Source of the DNA: a virus
Virus record (IMG/VR): IMGVR_UViG_3300040816_000037
Location: 1-56,502 of that record
DNA length: 56,502 bases
Direction: 5' to 3' (one strand)
The first letter of the stretch is position 1. Every line of letters begins with the position of its first letter. The notes beneath the pieces were generated by a model. It made no database searches and was not told where the DNA came from. It worked only from the letters and a program-made list of their open reading frames with translations. Shown piece by piece: positions 43,187 through 49,878 of this stretch. Made by a program: the position numbers and the translations under genes.

Positions 43187-44084
43187 CTTTACCTCTCGCC
43201 GCTAGTGCCTTAGATGCACCACTGAATGTGTTGACCATGTAAGGCTTTACTGATCCAACTTCCTTGTGTCCTGTTACCTGCATGATACCTGCTAAGTCTG
43301 CACCACCCTCCATCATCTCCGTCACAGCGGTACGCCGTAAGTCCATAGCTGTTAGTGTCATAGGTAGATTAGCTTCCTTGAGTACCTCATTGATAATGAT
43401 ACCTATTTCTACTTTATCGTAGGGTGAGTACGCCCCCGCTCTAGGCTTGACACGAGGCGCAACGTAGTCCTGGAACCCAAAGTCTTTCTTTTGCTGTCGC
43501 AGCATATCACACAAACCCTTAGAGATAGGAAGGTGTATCTCTGCGTTGCGCTTGCTTTGAGTTAAGTCCATGCGGCACTGAGTTAAGTCTAGCTTATCCC
43601 ACTTGAGAACACGCATATCACCAACACGCTGCCCCCAATCGTAAGCCATGTGAACTATAAGACCAATGCTGCGCCAGCGGAAGTCACCATAAGCTGTGGA
43701 AAGGAATGTCTGAACTTGATCTCTGCTCCATAGTACACGCCGTGGTTGACCAGACTTGGTTTCTAATAGAGCCACTGGATCGTGCGTCATTACGTCATGT
43801 CTCATTGAATGTTTCCATGCTACAGACAGAACAGACTTACGGTAGTTAGCAGTACGAACACCAACAGATAGCCAACTCTCATAAGCCTGAGTAAGGTGAC
43901 GTACCTTGATACTCTTATGGCGATACGCCCCAAGGCGCTTGCCCTCCACTACTGTGCTACACACCGCAGCCAGTTGAGTATCGTAGTCCTTCTGTGTCGT
44001 AGCTGCCAACCTAGCAAACGCAGGTGACTTGGCATAGAAGTCTACGATCTCTTGTAGTGTGGCTGATGCCTTGGGGATATTCAT
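43167..44084 (-). CDS. Tyrosine recombinase (integrase)
   Basis: A 305-aa site-specific recombinase with an N-terminal SAM-like DNA-binding domain (about 10-105) and a catalytic domain (about 115-300). Visible catalytic residues are Arg153 (GQRVGDMRV), Lys178, Arg250 (MDLRRT), His273 (TGHKEV) and the nucleophile Tyr282 (VKPYMVN). The first residue of the HxxR box is Met247 instead of the usual His. AGGAGAG precedes the ATG. It lies inside the replication operon and has no repressor or excisionase gene I can identify next to it, so lysogeny is possible but unproven; it could also resolve genome multimers. Confidence 0.85.
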   Translation of the reverse strand: MNIPKASATLQEIVDFYAKSPAFARLAATTQKDYDTQLAAVCSTVVEGKRLGAYRHKSIKVRHLTQAYESWLSVGVRTANYRKSVLSVAWKHSMRHDVMTHDPVALLETKSGQPRRVLWSRDQVQTFLSTAYGDFRWRSIGLIVHMAYDWGQRVGDMRVLKWDKLDLTQCRMDLTQSKRNAEIHLPISKGLCDMLRQQKKDFGFQDYVAPRVKPRAGAYSPYDKVEIGIIINEVLKEANLPMTLTAMDLRRTAVTEMMEGGADLAGIMQVTGHKEVGSVKPYMVNTFSGASKALAARGKDDDEHS

Positions 44085-44100
44085 TTCTCTCTCCTGTAGT

Positions 44101-44187
44101 TTAAGGGTTAATGTAAACGTAGCCTAGGTAAAGAAAGGGCGCTAGGACATACAGACCTGCTAGTGATCTTAGTATCTCTCCTATCAT
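44101..44187 (-). CDS. 28-aa hydrophobic peptide
   Basis: A very short open frame from ATG 44187, overlapping the upstream stop (ATGA), to TAA at 44101. Residues 4-26 form one membrane helix (ILRSLAGLYVLAPFLYLGYV). It lies 16 nt before the integrase start. The overlap and the membrane helix make it a credible but unproven gene. Confidence 0.5.
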   Translation of the reverse strand: MIGEILRSLAGLYVLAPFLYLGYVYINP

Positions 44188-44372
44188 GATCTATAGCTTT
44201 TCAGAACAGTATTCTTAACGCTCTTCATGGTTATACGATGCACCTTGTTGTCCTCAAATAGTTTAGCTCGTAGACGATGGGCATCGTAGGGTGTGAACAC
44301 TGTAGATACAAACTCCTCATGCTGATTGACGTATGTGTTCTTGTAAACCTTGATTGCTCTACTAGCTATCAT
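44184..44372 (-). CDS. Small basic hypothetical protein
   Basis: A 62-aa basic protein from ATG 44372, which overlaps the upstream stop (TAATG) and has GGAG upstream; an in-frame start at 44402 would lie inside the previous gene. Sequence MIASRAIKVYKNTYVNQHEE then basic helices. May bind nucleic acid; no family recognised. Confidence 0.62.
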   Translation of the reverse strand: MIASRAIKVYKNTYVNQHEEFVSTVFTPYDAHRLRAKLFEDNKVHRITMKSVKNTVLKSYRS

Positions 44373-44647
44373 TACGCTGTCTCCTCTTTCTCGTAGTACC
44401 ATGCGTTAGGATCATCAGGTAATACACACGGCCTCCAGTGGTTAGGATTACCGTCATCACCAACAAGAGGTCTAAAGTCAAACATTTGTTTTAACGCATA
44501 AGCCTTGTCCCTAGCGTCACTGAGTTGTGACATACGCACATCCATCATCTCCATTGTGTCATCTACCAGTGCATCAATGGTGTTATATACTTCCAATAGG
44601 ATTGCTACTTCATCACGGGTCAATTCTGTTTTGATTGCCTTAGTCAT
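44372..44647 (-). CDS. Hypothetical helical protein
   Basis: A 91-aa acidic protein with one long helix (residues 8-57, DEVAILLEVYNTIDALVDD) and a Trp/Pro-rich C-terminus (NPNHWRPCVLPDDPNAWYY). Its start touches the upstream stop. Unknown function. Confidence 0.65.
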   Translation of the reverse strand: MTKAIKTELTRDEVAILLEVYNTIDALVDDTMEMMDVRMSQLSDARDKAYALKQMFDFRPLVGDDGNPNHWRPCVLPDDPNAWYYEKEETA

Positions 44648-44862
44648 TATACTGTCTCCTCAATAAGAACGTAGCGTGTGTACTGCTGACCTGTCACAGG
44701 GTGCTTACCCTTAACGCCATCAATGCGGTAGCCTGACTTGCGTAGCTCAGAGATACGCTTAGTGAATGACTGGATGCTGTAGTCCAGCATAGCCTCACGC
44801 TGGGTCAGACCCTTGGTTGCACGAAGGTGTGTGATGATCTTAGAGTTTTGTGTGTTAGTCAT
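44647..44862 (-). CDS. Helix-turn-helix protein
   Basis: A 71-aa protein from ATG 44862 with GAGGAG upstream. Residues about 10-45 (THLRATKGLTQREAMLDYSI then RISELRKSGYRI) match the winged helix-turn-helix of small phage proteins found in many genomes. It probably binds DNA and could regulate the phage arms. An in-frame ATG at 44928 overlaps the upstream stop (TAATG) but has no ribosome site; it would add 22 residues. Confidence 0.75.
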   Translation of the reverse strand: MTNTQNSKIITHLRATKGLTQREAMLDYSIQSFTKRISELRKSGYRIDGVKGKHPVTGQQYTRYVLIEETV

Positions 44863-44927
44863 GTCTGTTTCTCCTCTGTTAGACATTTGTAGGTTAGTCG
44901 TTGTGTTAATCTGCGTCAATGTTACCA

Positions 44928-45080
44928 TTATGTCACGTTGCTATGTTGCAACACCTCTACCTTGATACCATCCATGCGGCTGTAAGTAGCAGCCAGCCTG
45001 TCTGCCTCGCTCATGTTTGTCACGGTGTGATAGCATATGGGTTTGTGAGTGATCTTGCTGGTCAGTATGATACGGATCAT
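44928..45080 (-). CDS. 50-aa hypothetical protein
   Basis: An open frame from ATG 45080 with GAGGAG 8 nt upstream and overlapping the upstream stop. Sequence MIRIILTSKITHKPICYHTV, then a short helix and strand, an alpha-beta arrangement. Function unknown. Confidence 0.6.
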   Translation of the reverse strand: MIRIILTSKITHKPICYHTVTNMSEADRLAATYSRMDGIKVEVLQHSNVT

Positions 45081-45250
45081 GTCTCTAGCTCCTCTTTCAC
45101 TAAGTGGTACACTGTGCACCGATCCATATAATATTGCATGGCATCCATGTCAGTGTAGTCAGGTGCGTCCATGCAGGATATGTCAATGTCATTGTCGATC
45201 AGTTCCTTCAGCATGAGTAGCTGGTTTGATGTTAGTTCTAGCGTATACAT
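45077..45250 (-). CDS. 57-aa acidic hypothetical protein
   Basis: An open frame from ATG 45250 to TGA at 45077, overlapping the next start (ATGA). Acidic and Met-rich, start MYTLELTSNQLLMLKELIDN, otherwise helical. No family recognised. Confidence 0.62.
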   Translation of the reverse strand: MYTLELTSNQLLMLKELIDNDIDISCMDAPDYTDMDAMQYYMDRCTVYHLVKEELET

Positions 45251-45253
45251 TGT

Positions 45254-45448
45254 TTAGTCCTCCAGTATTTCATCTAAAGTTAGTTCAGTATCTAGCGTGT
45301 GCTTGTTGCACATCTCATCAAACACAGAAGCGGGATTTTCTTCAAAGAGGTGCTCATATATGTCCTCATCCTTTACATGGTCAGGTACTTCATACTCTGG
45401 ATACCAAGTATCTGTGCGTGTAAGTCTTAGTTTGATTGTCCTAGTCAT
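45254..45448 (-). CDS. 64-aa hypothetical protein
   Basis: The gene starts at ATG 45448 inside the methylase stop (ATGA) with GAGGAG 8 nt upstream. The N-terminus is a basic strand (MTRTIKLRLTRTD) and the rest is acidic and helical. Unknown function. Confidence 0.65.
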   Translation of the reverse strand: MTRTIKLRLTRTDTWYPEYEVPDHVKDEDIYEHLFEENPASVFDEMCNKHTLDTELTLDEILED

Positions 45449-46212
45449 TGCGCCATCTCCTCTACTGTCTGACTGTTAAACTCATAGACTGCCTTGGCAA
45501 ACCCACGGGGTGTGGCAGATCGTATGTCTTTGGTGCGCTGTGACTTACCGCCCAGCTTCATCATGGCTGTGCTGTAACCGTTGCCATGGTACTTCTCAGG
45601 GTCAACAGATACCTTTGTAGGCATCACAAAGCCACCACCCGTCCATAGACAGGTCTTCTTTTTGTACGCATCAAACGGCGCGATGTACTCAGGCCAACGT
45701 GGATGATCCGCCTCGCTGTAAGGGATGTACCCGCCGTACTCATACGGGTGGAACGAATAGTCAGGCTTGCGCCACTTAGTAGCTAAGACACTGACAGGGT
45801 TCTCCACAAAGTAGGGCACACCTAGGTCATCAAACAACTCACCGCACCACTTGGCATAGTTTACTGCCTTGGTCTGAAACTCAGGGTCACGCTCTGCTTT
45901 GCGCTTGAAGTGTGCTGCACCTGATACAGCCATATCAGTACAGACGGGGAAGGCCATGCCGAAAACTATAGGTGGGCCACCATCCATTTGACGTGTATAG
46001 AAATCGTCATGTATTTGGTTCAAAGACTTATGATCGTGAAGATCAGCGTGAACGTAGGTGATAGAACCTTTACTACCTACAAATGTGTCTGTGTTTACGT
46101 TCTCTTTTGAGTGCTGGATGTCATAGGCGTAGCACTCATACCCTGCCTCTGCCCATGGCTTGAGTGCCTCACCTGTGAAGTCATAAAGACTAATTACGAT
46201 ACCTTTAGTCAT
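45445..46212 (-). CDS. Cytosine-5 DNA methyltransferase-like protein
   Basis: A 255-aa protein from ATG 46212, with AGGA upstream. SLYDFTGEALKPWAEAGY at residues 8-25 looks like the AdoMet-binding motif I of C5 methylases, FPVCTDMAVSGA carries the likely catalytic Cys, VENPVSVL resembles the ENV motif and PRGFAKAVYEFN resembles motif X. The target-recognition part is short, so specificity is uncertain. It could protect phage DNA from restriction or modify free nucleotides. The family is recognisable but divergent. Confidence 0.68.
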   Translation of the reverse strand: MTKGIVISLYDFTGEALKPWAEAGYECYAYDIQHSKENVNTDTFVGSKGSITYVHADLHDHKSLNQIHDDFYTRQMDGGPPIVFGMAFPVCTDMAVSGAAHFKRKAERDPEFQTKAVNYAKWCGELFDDLGVPYFVENPVSVLATKWRKPDYSFHPYEYGGYIPYSEADHPRWPEYIAPFDAYKKKTCLWTGGGFVMPTKVSVDPEKYHGNGYSTAMMKLGGKSQRTKDIRSATPRGFAKAVYEFNSQTVEEMAQ

Positions 46213-46213
46213 C

Positions 46214-46384
46214 TCAATATCCTCTCTCTCTTTGTAATGCTGTCGCCTGTTCATCAGTAACGTCCAGCAATATGTTCTTAACCTCTTCGCTAGTCAGGCC
46301 AAAATGTCTAGCCACTTGCGCAATTGTTTTGTTGGTTGTGTCAAACATATCACACACATCCATGGGGTGCGGTTTATAGATCAT
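46214..46384 (-). CDS. 56-aa helix-turn-helix-like protein
   Basis: An open frame from ATG 46384, overlapping the upstream stop, to TGA at 46214. Residues 20-40 (TIAQVARHFGLTSEEVKNIL) fit a helix-turn-helix. It lies directly upstream of the methylase and may be a small DNA-binding regulator. Confidence 0.62.
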   Translation of the reverse strand: MIYKPHPMDVCDMFDTTNKTIAQVARHFGLTSEEVKNILLDVTDEQATALQRERGY

Positions 46385-46704
46385 CAGTATACCCTCTTTG
46401 TCAGATAGATTATGAGCTTGTCCACATTGTCAAACTCTTCATGAAATGTCTTCATCCCCTCTGCGTCATAGCAGTCGTATGATAGTACAGGCCACTCTGG
46501 ATCTTCTCGCATGGCAGGGTCTGCATAGTCCACGAATATCTGACAATAATTGCCGTGCTTCTCCTCTTTGAGCAGTGACGGGCAAGTGTCATTCTTCCAC
46601 GAGCTATGCTCCCAGCCATGCGGTGACAATGCGTGAAAGAGTTTATTGAGTGTGTCATAATTGTCATAGTCTGCGTGTGGTACGTCTGCGATTGCGTAGA
46701 TCAT
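46384..46704 (-). CDS. Hypothetical protein (106 aa)
   Basis: An alpha-beta protein from ATG 46704 with GGTGAG upstream; an in-frame start at 46728 is less likely. Start MIYAIADVPHADYDNYDTLN, with several Cys and Trp residues and a final helix. It overlaps the preceding gene by 4 nt. No recognised family. Confidence 0.66.
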   Translation of the reverse strand: MIYAIADVPHADYDNYDTLNKLFHALSPHGWEHSSWKNDTCPSLLKEEKHGNYCQIFVDYADPAMREDPEWPVLSYDCYDAEGMKTFHEEFDNVDKLIIYLTKRVY

Positions 46705-46871
46705 TGGCTCACCCCCCCTAGCGTACATACTTTTACTGTTCCAGCGTCACCATCTGCTAGGTGTTGATCCAACATAAAGTAACTCTCTGCGGCATCCTCT
46801 GTGCCTACTTGATCCACATATGTGGTTTGATCCCCGTCAGGGAAGGTGAGTGTTATAACTTGCACTAGCAT
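46701..46871 (-). CDS. 56-aa hypothetical protein
   Basis: An open frame from ATG 46871 to TGA at 46701. Start MLVQVITLTFPDGDQTTYVD, then acidic residues and a final beta strand, so a small alpha-beta domain. Overlaps upstream and downstream genes. Function unknown. Confidence 0.6.
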   Translation of the reverse strand: MLVQVITLTFPDGDQTTYVDQVGTEDAAESYFMLDQHLADGDAGTVKVCTLGGVSQ

Positions 46872-47302
46872 TTAAGTTTCTCCTCTTTGAGTTTCATCAT
46901 CTTAATAAACTTGCTGTCATTGTCTGACATGTAGACGCCTTGAACACGCAACACCCTGCGCCGATCACGTTGCTTTGGTGCTGTGTCTACAGCTGTTGAG
47001 CCATCCCTGTCCAGCAAGAGCACATGGCCCTCAACGTGTACCAAATAAGCCAGAGCCTCGCCCTTTGATGCAATTCTCTTGCGTATAGCTCCCACTGTGG
47101 TTTTGCCAGTCTTCACGCCCATCTTGGTTTTGACACTGCGCAGAGACCACATAGAGCGGATCGCACGTTGCAGGTCTCCAATCGTGTGAATGTATCGTGT
47201 AGCATCATCCACGCCCAGCGCACGAGCTACAGCATAGCCGCACAGGTTTTTGTTGGGGTTGTCGGGGTTGTTGCTCCCGTCTCTAAGCGCTTGTCTATTC
47301 AT
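46865..47302 (-). CDS. Putative papain-like cysteine protease
   Basis: A 145-aa protein. NLCGYAVARALGV places a Cys at residue 21 at the start of a helix, and AYLVHVEGHVLLLDRDGS places His93 in a beta strand followed by Asp106. This Cys-helix, His-strand, Asp order and the GHV segment are what papain-like or C39-like peptidases show. The C-terminal part is strongly basic (KQRDRRRVLRV). A leading-region early gene of this type could cut a host protein. The call rests on motif order only. Confidence 0.5.
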   Translation of the reverse strand: MNRQALRDGSNNPDNPNKNLCGYAVARALGVDDATRYIHTIGDLQRAIRSMWSLRSVKTKMGVKTGKTTVGAIRKRIASKGEALAYLVHVEGHVLLLDRDGSTAVDTAPKQRDRRRVLRVQGVYMSDNDSKFIKMMKLKEEKLKC

Positions 47303-47305
47303 TGT

Positions 47306-47521
47306 TTAAACCTCCATCAGTCCATCGGTCTTGTGAAAATATATGTGATGACGCATTGCACCTTCATTCTTGTGCTTTGCTATACTGCCAATCTTTATAT
47401 CCAGCTGGCCCGCCTCTGCTTCAACCCATACAGTGAGCCTGTCGGGATAGTCCAGCTTGAATTTAGCCAAAGCCCTTGCGGCGACTTCTATTGTGGTTGT
47501 GTCTATGTCTAAACGTGGCAT
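47306..47521 (-). CDS. 71-aa hypothetical protein
   Basis: From ATG 47521, with GAGGATAAA upstream; an in-frame start at 47545 is inside the preceding gene. Start MPRLDIDTTTIEVAARALAK; an alpha-beta fold with several His near the C-terminus. Function unknown. Confidence 0.62.
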   Translation of the reverse strand: MPRLDIDTTTIEVAARALAKFKLDYPDRLTVWVEAEAGQLDIKIGSIAKHKNEGAMRHHIYFHKTDGLMEV

Positions 47522-47522
47522 G

Positions 47523-47624
47523 TCATTTATCCTCTTTGTTGTCATCTAATGGGAAATACATAAACGCAGCCCCAGCGATTGATAAGCCCAAACATAGGGC
47601 AAAGATTAAAAGTGTTGCTATCAT
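47523..47624 (-). CDS. 33-aa single-pass membrane peptide
   Basis: A short open frame from ATG 47624 to TGA at 47523. Residues 2-25 are a membrane helix (IATLLIFALCLGLSIAGA) and the last eight are acidic and basic (DDNKEDK). It lies in the gap of about 100 nt between its neighbours, sharing its stop with the next start region. Confidence 0.5.
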   Translation of the reverse strand: MIATLLIFALCLGLSIAGAAFMYFPLDDNKEDK

Positions 47625-47625
47625 G

Positions 47626-48348
47626 TTACACCTCTACCACAAAGCCGGATGTGTCACGCTTTGCTTTGCCCTTGGCATATAGCGCCACGATGTGACCACC
47701 TTTGGGATCCAAAATGCGCAGGTCATCCGCATCACCATTGACTACAGGCAAGCCGCTCCATGTTGGTTTTGTCATTGCTTCACGGAATACTACAGCCGCA
47801 TTCATACCAGCCGCCAAAGCTTTATCAAGTAATGCCGCATAAGATTTACTTGCGCCGCTATAGCTCCATGTCAGATGATAGTTTGGGATGTGTGAGACCT
47901 TGCGATTGGCGATCTTTGTGTAATCATAAAACGCCACCCGTGGGAACAATTCAAAGATAGTATAGCCATCAAGCTTTACCAATTCCCAGCGAATATCGGT
48001 TGTGCCATTCAATCGCACTACAGGCTGGATGCCACGCTTGTTGCAATAGGTTTGAAACTTGGCAATATCCTCCATGAGCTGTCGCATAAAGCCATCACGA
48101 TCCCGATAAAACCATTGAGCCTTGCGTTCCCGTGCGGCTTGAACGCTATTCATTGCGCCACGTCCAGCCGTATTTAAACAAGCGTCAATGCATCCGGCTT
48201 GCTCTGCCATGCTGCAGGAGTTAAAAGCCTTGCCATCAACCATTACTTTCCACGGCGTCATGTATACGATCGCAGTAAGATATTCATCGCCATCACCTTT
48301 GATTGTTTTTGCATTAGTGCCGACACCTAAGAGTTTATATTGTGACAT
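47626..48348 (-). CDS. Gp88-like early protein with Cys cluster
   Basis: A 240-aa protein, the first gene of the leftward arm. ATG 48348 is preferred over a TTG at 48354. Residues 43-65 (SCSMAEQAGCIDACLNTAGR) carry three Cys at 45, 53 and 57 and the GRG segment typical of the phage Gp88/DUF7227-like group, which I recall as unannotated phage proteins, sometimes compared with radical or iron-sulfur enzymes. The central part has conserved RLNGTTDIRWEL and the C-terminus VVNGDADDLRILDPKGG. Function not established. Confidence 0.6.
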   Translation of the reverse strand: MSQYKLLGVGTNAKTIKGDGDEYLTAIVYMTPWKVMVDGKAFNSCSMAEQAGCIDACLNTAGRGAMNSVQAARERKAQWFYRDRDGFMRQLMEDIAKFQTYCNKRGIQPVVRLNGTTDIRWELVKLDGYTIFELFPRVAFYDYTKIANRKVSHIPNYHLTWSYSGASKSYAALLDKALAAGMNAAVVFREAMTKPTWSGLPVVNGDADDLRILDPKGGHIVALYAKGKAKRDTSGFVVEV

Positions 48349-48520
48349 GATCAATTCGCTTTCTGTTTTGCGTTACTTTCTGCAATCAATAGGGCAGAGA
48401 TAAAAAGAGATGTAAAACAAAAAATACAATTCATGGGCAGAAACTTTAAAGCGTGACATTTGAGCAACATTAAAGATCCAGCTTTTTATCGTGCTATATA
48501 GTAGTGCAGAAGAGACGTAG

Positions 48521-48591
48521 CATATAAGAGCTTACTTATATAAGAGCCAGGACATATAAGAGCTTACTTATATAAGAGCCAGGACATATAA
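48521..48591. repeat. 32-bp tandem repeat
   Basis: Two perfect 32-bp units (48521-48552 and 48553-48584) followed by 7 bases of a third copy. Each unit contains ATATAAGAG twice, so there are half-unit repeats of a TATAAGAGC element. Iterons of this kind often bind an initiator or regulator. Confidence 0.9.
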
Positions 48592-48592
48592 A

Positions 48593-48676
48593 TGTGATCA
48601 CATAAAAGAGGGGTATGGTATTTGTGATCACATATTGTAGGGGTAGGGTATTTCATACACGGCTTTTGTGATCACA
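48593..48676. promoter_or_regulatory. Three TGTGATCACA palindromic operators
   Basis: The perfect 10-bp palindrome occurs at 48593-48602, 48623-48632 and 48667-48676. The similar sequences GGGGTATGGTATTT and GGGGTAGGGTATTT precede the second copy and lie between the second and third. Regular clustered palindromes in the gene-free control region indicate a dimeric DNA-binding protein. The half sites directly adjoin, unlike CRP sites. Confidence 0.82.
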
Positions 48677-49001
48677 AACCTAAATGAAAAAAAGCCCTAT
48701 AATTTCACGTTATATTGATCCAAATGATGATGTAACAGTATATAATTCGCTATAAAACAACAGCTTACATAGATAAATCACCTAGTTTTGCGTGATAGTA
48801 GCACAAAACATAGAAAAGAGGGGGTGTGCGTGGGCCACGGGGGGTGTAGCGGTACGTATATATACACTAATACACACACGGGATTTTTAGCTTTGCCCTA
48901 GTTTTGCCTTAATTAGTCGTATACAAGGTGCATATATATCACACATTACTATAAAGTTGTAACATTTAGTAACTTCTTTACATGTATGTGCATTTTAGGG
49001 G

Positions 49002-49029
49002 TTGACCAGGGTGTTTCTATGAGTATAAC
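49002..49029 (+). promoter_or_regulatory. Rightward sigma70-like promoter
   Basis: TTGACC (49002-49007), 16-bp spacer, TATAAC (49024-49029). Matches are 5/6 at both boxes. Transcription would run right toward 49383. The -10 context GAGTATAACT also appears at 4539-4548 and in shorter form (GTATAACT) near 51438. Confidence 0.62.
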
Positions 49030-49047
49030 TGCGGAGCAGGAGCACAC

Positions 49048-49303
49048 AGAGTAATACTCTTAGAGTTAAAACTAAAGTAAAGTAATAAATAAAGAAGAGT
49101 ATTACTCTATAAGAGAGTGTTACAAAAAGGATAGTGGACATAGGTAAGTTATAACTCTCTAAGTTTTAACTAAGAAAGTTTTAACTATAGGGTTGACACT
49201 ATTATTGGTTATAATGTACACTATATACAAGTAACACATATAAACTTGTATAAACAATAAGTGTTACACTAACTGGTACGTGTTACAGACTAAGTAATAC
49301 TCT
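49048..49303. promoter_or_regulatory. AGAGTAWTACTCT palindromes and GTGTTAC motifs
   Basis: AGAGTAATACTCT (49048-49060) and AGAGTATTACTCT (49096-49108) are near-perfect 13-bp palindromes that also form an 11-bp inverted pair with each other; a degenerate copy is at 49291-49303. GTGTTAC occurs at 49117, 49261 and 49280 with the reverse GTAACAC at 49231. AAGTTTTAACTA is repeated directly near 49161 and 49177. They surround the two rightward promoters and are likely operators. Confidence 0.68.
49193..49222 (+). promoter_or_regulatory. Second rightward promoter candidate
   Basis: A perfect TTGACA (49193-49198) is followed after 18 bp by TACACT (49217-49222). A better -10 sequence, TATAAT at 49210-49215, is only 11 bp away and therefore too close. 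It lies 160 bp before the first rightward gene. Confidence 0.5.
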
Positions 49304-49382
49304 CTCCTCCCTCACTCTCCTCAGACTTAGTTTGCGGCACGTACCACTTTCTCCCCTTTGTATAATAAAAGTATTGACATTC

Positions 49383-49640
49383 ATGTCTAAACAAATAAAA
49401 CTATACGCATCTGATTCCGTATTAGAAGAGTTTTACTCTGCTTTAGCGTCAAATGATGTAAGAGCTTTCCAGCGTGTACACATTCCTCGTAGTGAAGTGT
49501 TCTACACTAGAGCACACCTACAGGAAGTCTTCCCTGATAAAGAGTTAACCTTAGATTACGTAGAACGAATGATGTATTTAGAAGGTCTACTTGATCGTAA
49601 TGACGTATTAGACCCCGATAGAGAGCGAGACTATGGCTAG
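49383..49640 (+). CDS. First gene of rightward arm, hypothetical
   Basis: An 85-aa acidic, helical protein from ATG 49383; an in-frame start at 49332 lies over the promoter region and is unlikely. Start MSKQIKLYASDSVLEEFYSA; no Cys, no membrane helix. Its stop overlaps the next start (8 nt). Its position suggests early expression in the right arm. No family recognised. Confidence 0.65.
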   Translation: MSKQIKLYASDSVLEEFYSALASNDVRAFQRVHIPRSEVFYTRAHLQEVFPDKELTLDYVERMMYLEGLLDRNDVLDPDRERDYG

Positions 49641-49878
49641 AGACTATAAGAAAGAGTATGCTAACTACCAGGGTAAGCCTGCTCAGATAAAGAAACGTGC
49701 ATCTCGTAACTCTGCTCGTGCTAAACTCTCTGCTGGTGGTGCTGTTAGGAAGGGTGATGGCAAAGACGTACATCACAAGGATGGCAATCCTAAGAATAAT
49801 AAGAGCTCTAACCTAGCAGTAACTACAAAAGCTAAGAACCGTAGCTTCCCTCGTAATAGCAGAGCAGGTAAAGCGTAA
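49633..49878 (+). CDS. Small HNH-type protein
   Basis: An 81-aa basic protein with the core KDVHHKDGNPKNNKSSNLAV, the His-His and Asn pattern of HNH nucleases. The N-terminal 40 residues are basic (KKRASRNSARAK) and would contact DNA. Small HNH proteins lie upstream of terminase genes in many phages and can assist packaging, though this one is about 4 kb from TerS. Confidence 0.72.
   Translation: MARDYKKEYANYQGKPAQIKKRASRNSARAKLSAGGAVRKGDGKDVHHKDGNPKNNKSSNLAVTTKAKNRSFPRNSRAGKA

Larger units (their letters stand above)
48349..49382. promoter_or_regulatory. Divergent control region of the two transcription arms
   Basis: About 1,030 bp without a convincing gene on either strand. It is AT-rich, with a GC-rich patch at 48820-48855 that holds the inverted repeat CGTGGGCCACG (48829-48839). 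CCTAGTTTTGC occurs at 48781 and 48897. It lies between the first leftward gene (48348) and the first rightward gene (49383), so it holds the promoters of both arms and perhaps the replication origin. The individual elements are listed separately. No clear promoter for the leftward arm could be placed. Confidence 0.8.

Noticed and set aside
44085-44184. attP or tRNA fragment next to the integrase
   Set aside because: No T-loop or acceptor-like sequence was found there or elsewhere in the window; the stretch encodes a 28-aa peptide instead.
30005-48348. T7-type RNA polymerase gene
   Set aside because: No protein in the window has the size or motifs of a single-subunit RNA polymerase; the host enzyme is assumed.
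48521-48591. 32-bp tandem repeat as a CRISPR array
   Set aside because: The units adjoin directly without spacers and there are only two copies, and no cas genes are present.
48593-48676. TGTGATCACA as host CRP sites
   Set aside because: The CRP consensus has six bases between TGTGA and TCACA; here the half sites adjoin.
49210-49215. TATAAT at 49210 as the -10 for TTGACA at 49193
   Set aside because: The spacer would be only 11 bp; TACACT at 18 bp is a better, though weaker, match.
48349-49382. A gene in the control region
   Set aside because: No open frame with a start and ribosome site was found; the region is AT-rich with palindromes instead.
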